From positions 3,348,001-3,412,000 of the forward strand of contig NZ_CP081299.1 of assembly GCF_019711195.1 (NCBI RefSeq): a stretch of DNA of 64,000 bases, given 5' to 3'. Position 1 is the stretch's first letter. The number at the start of each line of letters is the position of its first letter. The notes beneath the pieces were generated by a model. That model was not told the DNA's origin and did not search any database. It saw only the letters and a list, made by a program, of their open reading frames with translations. Source of the DNA: Dyadobacter sp. NIV53. Lineage in GTDB: Bacteria; Bacteroidota; Bacteroidia; Cytophagales; Spirosomataceae. The position numbers and the translations under genes were made by a program. Below are positions 9,361 through 20,300 of the stretch, in pieces.

Positions 9361-10632
9361 TTACATTTTATAATCTAAAAATACGCCACTAATGATATCG
9401 CAAGCCAGATTCATTTGTTCCTCATTGATTACCAACGGCGGAGCAAATCTTATTTTATTTCCGTGTGTAGGTTTACAAAGCAATCCTTTATCCATCATCT
9501 GATAACAAAGTTTCATTGCAGTCGGGCTGTCTTCGGTATCATTAATTACAATTGCATTTAAAAGCCCTTTACCTCTAACGGTTTCAATCAGAGAACATTG
9601 CTTTTGAAGAGCCAACATTTTGTTACGGAACAATTGCCCCATCAACTCTGCATTTTCAGCCAGGTTCTCGTCCTCAACTACTTTCAAAGCAGCAATAGTA
9701 ACTGCACAGGCAAGCGGATTTCCACCATAAGTAGAGCCGTGTTCACCAGGCGCAATTGTCAGCATAATTTCGTCATTGGCCAGTGCCGCCGACACAGGAA
9801 TGGTTCCTCCTGATAAAGCTTTTCCTAAAACCAGAATATCCGGTTTTACCCCTTCCCAATCACAAGCCAGCCTTTTCCCTGTTCGTCCAATGCCAGTCTG
9901 CACTTCATCCGCGATAAACAATACATTGTATTTTGTACACAAACCGCGAACGCCTTTGAGATAACCATCTTGTGGAACTACCACACCTGCTTCTCCCTGA
10001 ATAGGTTCTACCATAAAACCTGCGATATCCGGATCATTTTTGAAAGCATCTTCCAAAGCGTTCAGATCATCGTAAGGAACCAGGATCACACCGGGTAAAA
10101 AAGGGCCGTAATCATCCGTGCTCGATGGATCAGTAGACGACGAAATTGCAGCCAGTGTCCTGCCCCAGAAATTACCTGAAGCATATACGGTTTTAGCTTT
10201 ATTGGGAGCGATTCCTTTTACTTTGTAAGCCCATTTACGTGTAAGTTTTAAGGCAGTTTCGCCACCTTCTACGCCCGAATTCATCATCAGGACTTTATCA
10301 TAACCAAAGTATTCACAAAGAAATTTTTCACATTCACCCAGTTGGTCGTTATAAAAAGCACGGGAAGTGAGAGTGAGTTTTTGCGCCTGTTCTATCATGG
10401 CAGCAACTATATCAGGGTGGCAATGCCCCTGACTTACAGCACTGTACGCCGATAAAAAATCCAGATACTGCTTTCCTTCCACATCCCACACATGCACACC
10501 CAATCCTTTGGCAAGTACAACAGGCATGGGTTTATAATTATGCGCTCCGTATTTGTATTCAAGTTCTATAGCATATTGAGAAGTATCCAAAGTAGCTGTG
10601 TCTTGTGTGATTGTGTTTGTATAGCTGGCCAT
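9361..10632 (-). CDS. rocD: ornithine--oxo-acid transaminase
   Basis: Class III PLP aminotransferase converting ornithine plus 2-oxoglutarate to glutamate semialdehyde plus glutamate in arginine/proline metabolism. The 423-residue length and segments SAYSAVSQGHCHPDIVAA, MNSGVEGGETALK, DEVQTGIGRTGK and the PLP-lysine motif VLGKALSGG (lysine near 271) match ornithine aminotransferases well, and GEHGSTYGGNPLAC is the typical late motif. It leads a probable two-gene unit with the S41 peptidase. Confidence 0.93.
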   Translation of the reverse strand: MASYTNTITQDTATLDTSQYAIELEYKYGAHNYKPMPVVLAKGLGVHVWDVEGKQYLDFLSAYSAVSQGHCHPDIVAAMIEQAQKLTLTSRAFYNDQLGECEKFLCEYFGYDKVLMMNSGVEGGETALKLTRKWAYKVKGIAPNKAKTVYASGNFWGRTLAAISSSTDPSSTDDYGPFLPGVILVPYDDLNALEDAFKNDPDIAGFMVEPIQGEAGVVVPQDGYLKGVRGLCTKYNVLFIADEVQTGIGRTGKRLACDWEGVKPDILVLGKALSGGTIPVSAALANDEIMLTIAPGEHGSTYGGNPLACAVTIAALKVVEDENLAENAELMGQLFRNKMLALQKQCSLIETVRGKGLLNAIVINDTEDSPTAMKLCYQMMDKGLLCKPTHGNKIRFAPPLVINEEQMNLACDIISGVFLDYKM

Positions 10633-10870
10633 TAATATTATGGTAAATAGTTTTAATTTAATGATGTAAAATTAGGCAAACCCTTCTTATTTTAACAGGT
10701 TTAACTTAGCTTGTTTGCTTACTTATTGCTATGAAGTTACAATATATTTCGGACAGTAAAGGCATTACAACCGACGTATAGATTCCTGTTACATAATGAA
10801 ATACATTGAAAAAGAAGTAGCTGCAATTGAACCGGGTGAAAAATAATTGTTATGTGCTGTATGCACTACC

Positions 10871-11011
10871 TGTTTGTAGCAACACATAATTCAAATTGAA
10901 AGTCATGCCGCATGGGGGCTACACCACAATACTGATTTGTGTATTTTACTGCAATCGGGGTAGTCGCTGCGTGGCAAAAAATAAGCTGACAAAATATATT
11001 TTGCTACAAAC
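10871..11011. repeat. palindromic, possibly MITE-like intergenic element
   Basis: GTTTGTAGCAA (10872-10882) and TTGCTACAAAC (11001-11011) are exact inverse complements about 118 bp apart. Inside them a second imperfect inverted pair appears (GCCGCATGGGGGCTAC near 10908-10923 against GTAGTCGCTGCGTGGC near 10960-10975). The unit holds no open frame of note and sits in the otherwise gene-free spacer upstream of the thiamine-regulated receptor. It could be a non-autonomous mobile element; I see no clear target duplication. Confidence 0.5.
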
Positions 11012-11084
11012 GAGGTAACCACAATGTGGTATCCATCCATTTTACAATTAATAAAAAAAGCAAAACAATAAATCCCCATTTTTA

Positions 11085-11115
11085 TTGAATCCCCGGATTA
11101 TCTGAATTAACTTTG
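11085..11115 (+). promoter_or_regulatory. Bacteroidota-type promoter upstream of TPP riboswitch
   Basis: TTG at 11085-11087 and TAACTTTG at 11108-11115 fit the Bacteroidota consensus (TTTG or TTG at -33, TAnnTTTG at -7) with a 20-base spacer. Transcription would start just before the aptamer at about 11120. Confidence 0.65.
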
Positions 11116-11122
11116 CACAAAA

Positions 11123-11201
11123 TCTCATAGGGGTGCCCAACCGAACGGGCTGAGATCATACCCATACTACCTGATCCGGATAATGCTGGCGTAGGAAGAG
11201 A
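11123..11201 (+). promoter_or_regulatory. TPP (THI-box) riboswitch
   Basis: The aptamer core is clear: GGGGTGCCC (11130-11138), GGGCTGAGATCATACCC (11147-11163), ACCTGATCCGGATAATGC (11169-11186) and GCGTAGG (11190-11196), closed by a short TCTC/GAGA stem. These are the conserved thiamine pyrophosphate-binding elements. The sequence between aptamer and start codon is about 130 bases, long enough for an expression platform, but I could not identify a convincing terminator; translational control is possible. It governs the TonB-dependent receptor starting at 11334. Confidence 0.93.
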
Positions 11202-11333
11202 AAGCTAAAAGTAAGAAACTTGAAAATTCACTTTAACTGATTTCAAATTATTACAATTCGAAGCGTTTCACATTTTATTTTTAGAACCAAAGGATAGGTG
11301 GCCCCTGCCTGTTCGTAACAACTTATCATCGCT

Positions 11334-13787
11334 ATGCGAAAAGTTACGACCTATCTGTCGACGCTTGTTTTAAGCGTATTATTTATTTTCCCATCCTGGG
11401 CCCAACGATCAGTTTCCGGCCGGATAACTGATGGAGACGATGGCAAACCTCTGCCCGGCGCTTCTGTAAAAGCCGGAGAAATTCGTGGCGCCAGTACGGA
11501 TAAAAATGGAAATTTCACTTTAAAGAACATTTCTGAAAACATCCCAACACTCGAAATATCTTACATCGGCTATGAAACAGTTAAAATGGATATTTCTGAC
11601 TCTGGTATTCCGCTGGAAATCAAACTCAGTAAAAGCACCTATCAGGCTGATGAAGTGATTATTAATGCAACCCGTGTAAGTAATAAATCGGGAATGGCTT
11701 TTACTAACGTAAGTGCTGAAACGCTCAATAAACAGAATCTTGGCCAGGATTTGCCGGTTTTATTGAATTTCACACCATCGTTGGTAAGTACAAGTGATGC
11801 AGGAGGAGGGGTTGGCTATACCGGTATCCGGATCCGCGGCTCCGATGCTTCCCGTATCAATGTAACTGTAAATGGAATTCCCTATAATGATGCTGAAAGT
11901 CAGGGTGTTTTCTGGGTAAATATGCCCGATTTTGCTTCTTCAGTTAATAGTATCCAGATTCAGCGTGGCGTTGGAACCTCTACCAACGGCGCGGGAGCAT
12001 TTGGTGCTAGTGTTAATATCAACACCAATGCATTTCATAAAGAAGCCTATGCGGAACTGAATAATTCGCTTGGATCCTTCAATACGTTCAAAAATACCAT
12101 TAAAATCGGTACCGGATTATTGAAGAACAAGTTTTCGGTTGATGGGCGTTTGTCCAGGGTTTCGTCGGATGGTTTTGTAGACCGCGCCTCTTCCAATTTG
12201 CATTCCTATTATCTTTCCGGGGCATATTTTGGTAAAAAAAGTTTTGTGAGAGCCAATGTATTTTCAGGAAATGAAAGGACATACCAGTCCTGGAATGGTG
12301 TGCCGGAAGCTAAACTTAGAGGTAACCAGAAAGGAGTTTTAGAATATATCAAAACAAATGAACTTGATGAAAAAGATGCGGATAATCTGATCAGCTCCGG
12401 CGACCGCACCTTTAATTCCTATACCTATAAAAACGAAGTCGATAATTACCGGCAGGATCATTACCAGCTAGTTTCTTCCCATACGTTAAGCGACAAACTG
12501 ACCTTAAATGTAAACGGATTTATGGTACGCGGACTTGGATATTACGAGCAATACCGGACGCAGGATAAATACAGCGATTATAATCTTCCTAATGTCGTGA
12601 TAGGTGGCGATACGCTCTCACGCACGGATCTGATCCGCAGGCGCTGGCTGGATAATTACTTTTATGGAAGCACTTTTTCCGTGGATTTTAATAGTTTCAA
12701 AAAAATTACTGCAAGTATTGGCGGAGGCTGGAATAAATACGATGGTGATCATTACGGACAAATTACGTGGGCTCGTAATGCTGGAAGTATTGAAAATGAA
12801 CATCAGTATTATTTCAATAAAGCAGTCAAAAAAGACTTTAATATTTACGGAAAAGTATACTACCAGCTTACGTCCAAACTGAACGCATTCGTCGATTTAC
12901 AGTTCAGGCAGGTTAGCCATACTATCAATGGAACTGACAATGACCTGGTGCCGCTTTCATTCAACCAGTCTTATTCATTTGTAAACCCTAAGGCCGGACT
13001 TACGTACCAGGTTGCAGAGCAAAGTTCCGTTTATGCATCTTACAGTATGGGCAACCGCGAGCCTAACCGGGATGATTTCACGTCCGCCACGGCACAGTTG
13101 TTTCCAAAACATGAAACATTACATAATGTTGAAGCCGGTTTCAGGACACAAAAAGGCATTTGGGCATTTGCCGCCAATTATTATTTAATGAAATACAAAA
13201 ATCAGCTCGTACTCACCGGACAAATCAACGACGTTGGAAATGCTGTTCGCGTCAATGTACCGGAAAGTTACCGGACAGGTATTGAACTGGAAGGGGCGGT
13301 TGCTTTTGGTAAATTTCTGAAATGGAATGCCAATGCCACATTCAGCCAGAATAAAATCCAGAATTTTACCGAATATGTTATCGACTACGATACTTACGAA
13401 TACAAAACCTTTGATCACGGGAAATCTGATATTTCATTTTCGCCTGATGTCATTGTAGGTAGCCAGCTTACATTCAGTCCGAAAAAGAGCCTGGAACTGG
13501 CATTATTAACCAAATATGTAAGCAAACAATATCTGGATAATACTTCCAGCGAAACCCGTAAACTGGATGCATATTTCACCAATGACATCCGCCTTACATG
13601 GACAGTAAAACCAACCTGGGCAAAAGAAATCTCATTTAATTTACTGGTGAATAACATTCTGGATGAAAAGTATGAGTCCAATGGTTACACGTACGGCTAT
13701 TATTCCAGCGGTGCTTTAACACAGGAGAATTTTTATTTCCCTCAGGCCGGGACGAATTTTCTGGTTGGAGTTAACCTGAGGTTTTAA
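11334..13787 (+). CDS. TonB-dependent receptor, probably thiamine uptake
   Basis: An 817-residue outer-membrane receptor. It has a signal peptide ending at SWAQ, a carboxypeptidase-regulatory-like beta domain (residues about 25-110, RITDGDDGKPLPGASV), a plug domain (GIRIRGSDASRINVTVNGIP and IQIQRGVGTSTNGAGAFGAS) and a long beta barrel ending in the outer-membrane signature FLVGVNLRF. TPP riboswitch control indicates that its cargo is thiamine or a precursor, as proposed for riboswitch-linked receptors in Bacteroidota. No inner-membrane thiamine transporter or kinase gene follows, so the partner genes must lie elsewhere. Confidence 0.9.
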   Translation: MRKVTTYLSTLVLSVLFIFPSWAQRSVSGRITDGDDGKPLPGASVKAGEIRGASTDKNGNFTLKNISENIPTLEISYIGYETVKMDISDSGIPLEIKLSKSTYQADEVIINATRVSNKSGMAFTNVSAETLNKQNLGQDLPVLLNFTPSLVSTSDAGGGVGYTGIRIRGSDASRINVTVNGIPYNDAESQGVFWVNMPDFASSVNSIQIQRGVGTSTNGAGAFGASVNINTNAFHKEAYAELNNSLGSFNTFKNTIKIGTGLLKNKFSVDGRLSRVSSDGFVDRASSNLHSYYLSGAYFGKKSFVRANVFSGNERTYQSWNGVPEAKLRGNQKGVLEYIKTNELDEKDADNLISSGDRTFNSYTYKNEVDNYRQDHYQLVSSHTLSDKLTLNVNGFMVRGLGYYEQYRTQDKYSDYNLPNVVIGGDTLSRTDLIRRRWLDNYFYGSTFSVDFNSFKKITASIGGGWNKYDGDHYGQITWARNAGSIENEHQYYFNKAVKKDFNIYGKVYYQLTSKLNAFVDLQFRQVSHTINGTDNDLVPLSFNQSYSFVNPKAGLTYQVAEQSSVYASYSMGNREPNRDDFTSATAQLFPKHETLHNVEAGFRTQKGIWAFAANYYLMKYKNQLVLTGQINDVGNAVRVNVPESYRTGIELEGAVAFGKFLKWNANATFSQNKIQNFTEYVIDYDTYEYKTFDHGKSDISFSPDVIVGSQLTFSPKKSLELALLTKYVSKQYLDNTSSETRKLDAYFTNDIRLTWTVKPTWAKEISFNLLVNNILDEKYESNGYTYGYYSSGALTQENFYFPQAGTNFLVGVNLRF

Positions 13788-14102
13788 GTTAATAATTTGC
13801 TTCCTACATTGCCTGCCAAACCAAACTAGTTCGAGCTTAAATTATTAGATAACAAGACATCAAAATATAAAATAGCGTTTCGCCGGGCGACGGTCGCTGA
13901 AATTTTTCTGTACCAGAAAAGTCGAAATTTCAAACAAAACAGGAAAGTAAAGGTGAAGCGCCTGCGTGCAAACGTGGGCGTTCCTTTTGCTTTGTGTTGT
14001 GGGCTTCGACTCTCTCGGAAACAAGCATCGGAATCAGCCCGCGCTTTTGCGTTTATACAATAAAAGTCAGACGGTTCCTTGAAATAGCCCAGGCAAGGAA
14101 TT
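13788..14102. other. gene-free spacer
   Basis: No supported gene. The stretch 13870-14060 is notably more GC-rich than its flanks and contains several short self-complementary segments, but I recognise no RNA family or att-like site. A 60-codon frame from 13994 lacks any family feature and was not called. Confidence 0.4.
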
Positions 14103-14612
14103 ATGAATCAATCAGAATCGATTACAGGCCCCGATTTCGTTCATGCAATACAAGAAAAATATGTAGCTATGGTTGACGAGTTTATTTACCGTGTTGTACA
14201 TGCTACAGAATATGAAGACGGTTGCATCATCTTTAAGGTTGTCGTAGCCATTGATACGCCCTAGGAGTCCGAAGGCCTTCCCATGCATTATAGTCAGTGG
14301 CTTACCTGGGATTATTCCACTCAGGTTCAGCCGGGAACCTGCCCGTTACGCAGGTGCGGCCTATTGGAAACGGCTTACTATTATAATGAGCCCCATGTTA
14401 TGACTGCGACTTTCAAGTTCATGAATGACCCGGACGTGATTATCGAAAGAATTGTTAACCGTAGCATGGGTGCCAATTTTGAGTATAATGAGCATAATTT
14501 CAGCCACATACAGTACTTTTTAGATCAGCTGCACCCAATCATTATAGATCATGATCAGGAAAAGTACTCTTACGATGAAGCTGACTTTCCGCCGGCTGTT
14601 ACCACCGGTTAA
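14103..14612 (+). pseudogene. orphan gene interrupted by an in-frame amber codon
   Basis: Codons from ATG 14103 and from ATG 14283 are in the same frame and separated only by TAG at 14262-14264. Read through the stop, the frame is 169 residues, beginning MNQSESITGPDFVHAIQEKY and ending ADFPPAVTTG. The second half alone is a 109-residue open frame. There is no frameshift, so this is either a nonsense mutation, a base-call error or two small genes. I do not recognise the family; the product is acidic, soluble and rich in His and Tyr near its end. Confidence 0.5.
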
Positions 14613-14931
14613 TAATTTTTTTGTTCTATTCTACAAGCCATTAAAAGTAAAAGTGATAGGTTTGAGCGCTTGTTGAAAAAGAGTTACATCATCTAACAAA
14701 TTAAAGCAAGCATTTAAAATTGAAAACTTCACGATGCTGTCACTGAACAATACAGCATACTCTTAACTGGTAAGCCTGTCATAGAGCTACCGATATATCT
14801 CAACGGAATTTGTGAAAAACTTCTTTTTGAACGGCCCTTACGGGGCATTCAAAGAGAAAATTTGTGCGCCCTAGCGCTTCTTTGATTATTTCTTAAAACG
14901 CAAATTGCCTAAAAATCATAATACAGTACTC
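14613..14931. other. spacer upstream of the RHS gene
   Basis: About 320 bases without a supported gene. CGGCCCTTACGGGGC near 14832 makes a weak hairpin. An in-frame TTG at 14905 could extend the RHS protein by nine residues, but the signal peptide starts at ATG 14932. Confidence 0.4.
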
Positions 14932-17340
14932 ATGAGAAAAATTTACCTGTTGATCCTGTTGATCGTATTTACCCTTGGTTCAATCAATGCTCAAAATGTA
15001 ACTTATCAAACTCTACATACTGGTTCTACTTTTGATAATAGAGCTATCAATCAAAGCTTGACCGTTGGCAGTCTAGCCGCTTCTCCTTCCGTTTCCGGAT
15101 CTGGGGGTGCAAACTATTCAATTCCTATTTTTGCTGCTCCGGGAAGCAATTCAATAACTCCCTCATTATCTGTTGAATATAACTCTCAAGGGGGTAATGG
15201 AATTGCTGGAATGGGTTGGGAGATATCCGGATTATCGTCGTTGGTAAGAAGTCCGCGAACTGTATATCATGATACTTATGCAAACCCGGTTGAAGTTACA
15301 TCTGACGATCGTTTTTCACTTGATGGCCAAAGATTGATTCTAAAAACCGGCACTTACGGTGTAAATGCGTCAACATACGGATCGGAAAGCGAAAATTTTT
15401 CGACAATAACATTAAATGGATCAGGAGTTAATATGTGGTTTAATGTTATCTCAAAGGACGGTGTTATCATGGAGTATGGAAATACTTCTGACTCTAAAAG
15501 GGTTGCCGATGGAGAAACGGCGGTTCTTTTTTGGCGCGTAAATCGAATCCTATATCCCGATGGAAACTACATTGAGTTCAAATACATTAATCTCAATAAT
15601 GATTTTAGAATTGATGAAATCAATTACACAGGTAACGCGTCTGCCGTTCCTGTGCTTCTCCCATATAACAAAATTAAATTCGACTATAAACTTAGGTCTG
15701 ATTTAAATGCTTTGGAGGATGGTGGAAATTCAATCGTAAATGCTTATCTGTTAGACAAAATAGTCGTCACAGCCGAAGGATCCACCGTTAAATCCTATCA
15801 ATTTAATTACGGGTGGGATAATATCAATTCATATTTAAAAGAGGTTGTTGAGTCTGGCAGTGACAATTCGGTATTAAATGCCACTATATTTAAGTATGGT
15901 GATGCGCCAATAGAATTTCAATCGGGCGCGTCAGGAATTGTTGCAGGTCAAGCAGTCGATTTATTCCCGGGCGATTTTGATGCGGATGGCTATACTGACG
16001 TAATGGCCGCCACTTACCAATTGAACAATTCTATCAAGTATCACACTGGATTTAAAATCTATAAAAGGACGCCGGGAAGCGCAACATATACTTCTTCTCC
16101 GACTATTACCCTTCCTTCATCTACTAATTATACGTTACTCGAAAAAAAGAATTCTTCACTTTCATATAACTTCCTTAGTGCCGACTTCACAGGTGACGGG
16201 TCGGATGATATTTTAGTGACCAACACAACTGGTTCCGGGGCTGGGAGAGTTCTAAATAATCTCCTCCTATATAAGAGTGATAATAACGGCACGTCGTTTA
16301 CCCCAACAACAATTTCTACTTATCCGGGATACCCGTATATCAACACAACAGGCAACTTTATTTTCCCCGGTGACTTTGACGGAGATGGGGTTCAGGATAT
16401 TTTGACCATTTTAGGCAGTTCCAGTACTAATTTTTATTCACATCTGTATTTTGGCAACAATTCGACTAGTTTCGGTTCTGTTGGTGTAACTGGATCCATA
16501 AATTTCCCTGTGAGTGATTGGGCTACTATGGACCAAATTCATGTTTTAGATTTTAACGGAGATGGGAAAAGTGACCTAATGCTCATTAAAAATAGTACAT
16601 GTGAGATACTAACTTTTGATGGTTGGGTGGCAAGACGTATCAACTTGTCCACAGGTTTTCTTTCAAAAGACCATCTTATTTACTTTGGAGATTTTAATGG
16701 CGATAGTAAAACAGACATTCTTACCCGTGGCTCACTAACCAACAATACTTTTCCGTGGACGAAAGCAATCTCATCAGGAAAAACATTCATTTTAACCCCC
16801 ATTACCTTCCAGCACACACCAGATATCACAGGATCCTACTCTGACGATCATTTCACCATTTCAGATTATAATGGTGATGGCAAAATGGACATTTACCATG
16901 GATGGAATTATTTTGTCGGGGCAGGTGCGAGTACTTCACGGCTAGACTTGTATTACTCAAAAGGATCCAGTGGGTTCTACAATACACAGCATACCTTCTC
17001 GAGTACATTAGGATTTGTAGGGAATCAAGTATTCGATCTAAATGGCGATGGAAGGTCTGATAATGTAAACATAACTTTCTACGGCGACCCATTTGATATA
17101 TTCTATTTCAAGAAAGATGGCAAGGAAAACTTACTGGAAAAAGTTAAAAATGGCCATAATCATATAACAGAGTGGAATTACAAAAGACTAAACAATGCGG
17201 ACACATTCTATACCCGGGCGAGCCTCACAGTACATCCATTAAATACTCTTCAGCCTTCGTTTAACTGTGTTTCAGACTTTAAAAGCCAAAATGGCATTGG
17301 TGGTTATTCAATCAATATAGTTATGAAGAAGCAAAATTGA
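14932..17340 (+). CDS. RHS/SpvB-type secreted protein, N-terminal segment (frameshifted)
   Basis: First part of a giant RHS/YD-repeat protein. ATG 14932 is chosen because it directly begins a signal peptide (MRKIYLLILLIVFTLGSINAQ). Then come an SpvB-like region (SIPIFAAPGSNSITPSLSVEYNS, GIAGMGWEISG) and several FG-GAP/VCBS-like calcium-binding repeats of the form D-F-D-A-D-G-Y-T-D, D-F-D-G-D-G-V-Q-D and D-F-N-G-D-G-K-S-D. The frame ends at 17340, but the next frame, read upstream, continues Y-S-Y-E-E-A-K-L-S-K-T-G-K-G-F-L-G-F, the normal continuation of this family. Adding one base near 17316 joins the two. The whole gene (14932-21025) would encode about 2031 residues. Confidence 0.85.
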   Translation: MRKIYLLILLIVFTLGSINAQNVTYQTLHTGSTFDNRAINQSLTVGSLAASPSVSGSGGANYSIPIFAAPGSNSITPSLSVEYNSQGGNGIAGMGWEISGLSSLVRSPRTVYHDTYANPVEVTSDDRFSLDGQRLILKTGTYGVNASTYGSESENFSTITLNGSGVNMWFNVISKDGVIMEYGNTSDSKRVADGETAVLFWRVNRILYPDGNYIEFKYINLNNDFRIDEINYTGNASAVPVLLPYNKIKFDYKLRSDLNALEDGGNSIVNAYLLDKIVVTAEGSTVKSYQFNYGWDNINSYLKEVVESGSDNSVLNATIFKYGDAPIEFQSGASGIVAGQAVDLFPGDFDADGYTDVMAATYQLNNSIKYHTGFKIYKRTPGSATYTSSPTITLPSSTNYTLLEKKNSSLSYNFLSADFTGDGSDDILVTNTTGSGAGRVLNNLLLYKSDNNGTSFTPTTISTYPGYPYINTTGNFIFPGDFDGDGVQDILTILGSSSTNFYSHLYFGNNSTSFGSVGVTGSINFPVSDWATMDQIHVLDFNGDGKSDLMLIKNSTCEILTFDGWVARRINLSTGFLSKDHLIYFGDFNGDSKTDILTRGSLTNNTFPWTKAISSGKTFILTPITFQHTPDITGSYSDDHFTISDYNGDGKMDIYHGWNYFVGAGASTSRLDLYYSKGSSGFYNTQHTFSSTLGFVGNQVFDLNGDGRSDNVNITFYGDPFDIFYFKKDGKENLLEKVKNGHNHITEWNYKRLNNADTFYTRASLTVHPLNTLQPSFNCVSDFKSQNGIGGYSINIVMKKQN

Positions 17341-20300
17341 GTAAAACAGGTAAAGGATTTTTGGGATTTAAAAAAGTAACTATCTCAAATCTGGCTACAG
17401 GAATAATAACCGTTTCAGAAAATGAATTTAATACCACTTTTTTTGCTGTCGCGCCCTATCGTACCAGCACGTACCTTAATTCTATATCACCATCAACATT
17501 GCTAAACCAAAGTACGCTGACTAATCAATTTGTAGATCTGGGAAATAAGCGTTTTTGGTATCGGATCAACAATGTTGCTGATAACAAAAATTTTGAAGGG
17601 CAGACCGTTAATACAGCCAACACGTATGATAATTATGGTAATGTGACAACAAGTATTGTCAATAATAACAATATTGAAACCAAAACAACCACGTCGGTTT
17701 ATGGGGCATACGTTACCACGATACCTAACAGGCTTACTTCCATTACGGTTTCTAATTCCCGAATAGGAGACCCGGTACCACATAACGTTAGTACAACCTT
17801 TACTTATAACTCCTTGGGACAATTAACCTCTAAAACAGATTTTAGTGGCCTTCCCAAAAATGTTATCACGGCTTATGAGTATTCTGATCTTGGCAATTTA
17901 AAGAAAACCACAATAATGCCTGCATCTATGACTGCTCGGATCACATCCGGAACTTATGATAGCAAAGGTCGTTTTTCACTCTCTAGCACTAATGTTTTAA
18001 GTCAGGTTTCCAGCGCTACTTACGACGCCAAGTGGGGAAAACCGCTTACCCTTACGGGAGTTGACGGGCTCACTAGCACAAACGAATACGATGCTTTTGG
18101 AAAATTAAAGAAAACGACCTATCCTGAAGGATTTAGCCTTATTCAAACTTACGCATGGGATCTTGCAAATGGCGTTTGGTATAGCCTGGCAGACTACGAT
18201 CAACCAGGAAAGCCCTTTACAAAAACAACTTATGACATTCTCAATCGGGAGGTCAAAACAGAGACTGAAGGGTTTCAAAATGAAACAATCACAAAGGTAA
18301 ATAGTTATGATGCGCGTGGTAATGTTGCAACTTTTACCCAACCGTATAAATCGGGAGAATCTGTTTTGGTCACTACAAATACCTATGATGCTTACAACCG
18401 GCTTTCTTCTTATGGAAACAGTGTTTTTGGTACTACAAACATATCATACTCATTCGGCTCCGGAAACCTCTATACAGGGATTACCAATCCTGCCGGGCAG
18501 TTAACAACGAAAGTGACAGACGCAAGCGGAAAAACCATTATCGCATCAGACGCTGCCGGTAGCCAACTATTATATACCTATGGCAGCCACGGCAATTTAC
18601 TAACTGTTAAGGCAGGAAGCGCTACAATTGTTACTAATGAATATGACGCTTATGGAAAGCAAACCAAGCTCATTGATCAAAATGGAGGTGCCACAATCTA
18701 TGAAAGTAATGCACTTGGACTACTTGTTAGCGAAACCAACGCTAAGTCAGAAGTCCACACAATGGAATATGATCTGATGGGACGAAATACATCCAGAACA
18801 GGGCCCGAACTTACCACAACCTACGAGTATTATCCTTCGGCGACAGGGCCACTGGCTACTTCGGTGAACCAGCTTAAAAAAGTCACAGGATTTTCTGGAA
18901 ATACAACCGAATATACTTACGATGGTTTTGGGCGGGCTGCTTCTATAAGGGAGACCATAGAAGGTACTCCATATACGACAACGTATGGTTATGATATTTA
19001 TGGGAGTATAACTTCTGTTGACTATCCGTCAGGATTTGGCACCAAACATACTTTCGATTCAAATGGATACCCAACCACAATAAAGAATAGTGATAACTCC
19101 ATCACCTTCTATACCAATACGGGAATGAATGGGAGAGGGCAAAATACCACTTACACGCTTGGAAATACAAAGAATTCCGTCAATACCTATTACCATGGAA
19201 TGCCGACGCAATATTTGACGGCCGGGCTTCAAAACTTGGAAATGAGTTGGAATTACACCAGCGGAAATCTAACCCAGAGAAAGGATAACATTAAGTCAAA
19301 AACAGAAGATTTTACTTATGATAATCTTAACCGCCTCCTGACTGCTACTATAGTCGGGCAAGCTGCACAAATAGCTACTTATGATAATAGTGGAAATATA
19401 TCATCGAAAATCGATGTAGGATCCTACACGTACCATGCTACAAAAAGGAATGCGGTCACTGGCGTTGCCAATTCTTCATCTGCTATTCCTTTGCTTCAAC
19501 AAGACATTGGCTATACGTCGTTCATGCAACCTCAAGCTATAAGCGAAAACGGGGCACTGCTAACCTACACTTATGGAGCGGACTACGAACGTACCAAGAG
19601 TGTGCTTACCTCGCCCTCTGGTAATGCAACCCGTTATTATTTTACGGCTGGTTTTGAAAAAGTTATTATTTCAGGAGTTGAACGGTACATCCATAATATT
19701 ATTTCTCCTGCTGGATTAATTGCCATTGTCGAGATTCAAGGATCTGTGCAAACTCCTCATTACATATATACGGATCATTTAGGCTCCATCCTTACTATTA
19801 CCAATAATTCAGGAACAGTTGAAGGGGAACAAAGCTTCGATGCTTGGGGAAGAAGAAGGAATCCGACAACTTGGGTGCCATTACTACCGACGGCTGCAAA
19901 CGGCTTACCGACATCATTGGCTTGGTTACAAAGAGGCTATACCGGACATGAACACCTGGATAATTTCGGGCTTATTAACATGAATGGGCGTTTGTATGAT
20001 CCTGTTGTAGGCAGAATGTTAAGCCCTGATAACTATTTGCAAGACCCGTTTCACACACAGGATTACAACCGTTACTCATATTCCAAGAACAATCCTCTCC
20101 TTTATACCGATCCAGATGGTAATCACCCGATAGTGGTAGCAATAATTATTGGTGCTGTTATTGGAGCATATTCCGGGGGAACAATAGCAAATCAAGGAAA
20201 TTATAACCCTTTCCAATGGGATTATAGATCAGGAAAAACATGGGGTTATATGCTTGGTGGTGCCATAGTAGGGGCAACTTCTGCCGGAGTGGGTTACACG

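Noticed and set aside
13994..14176. 60-codon frame in the spacer before the amber-split gene
   Set aside because: Overlaps the start of the better-supported frame at 14103 and has no recognisable feature.
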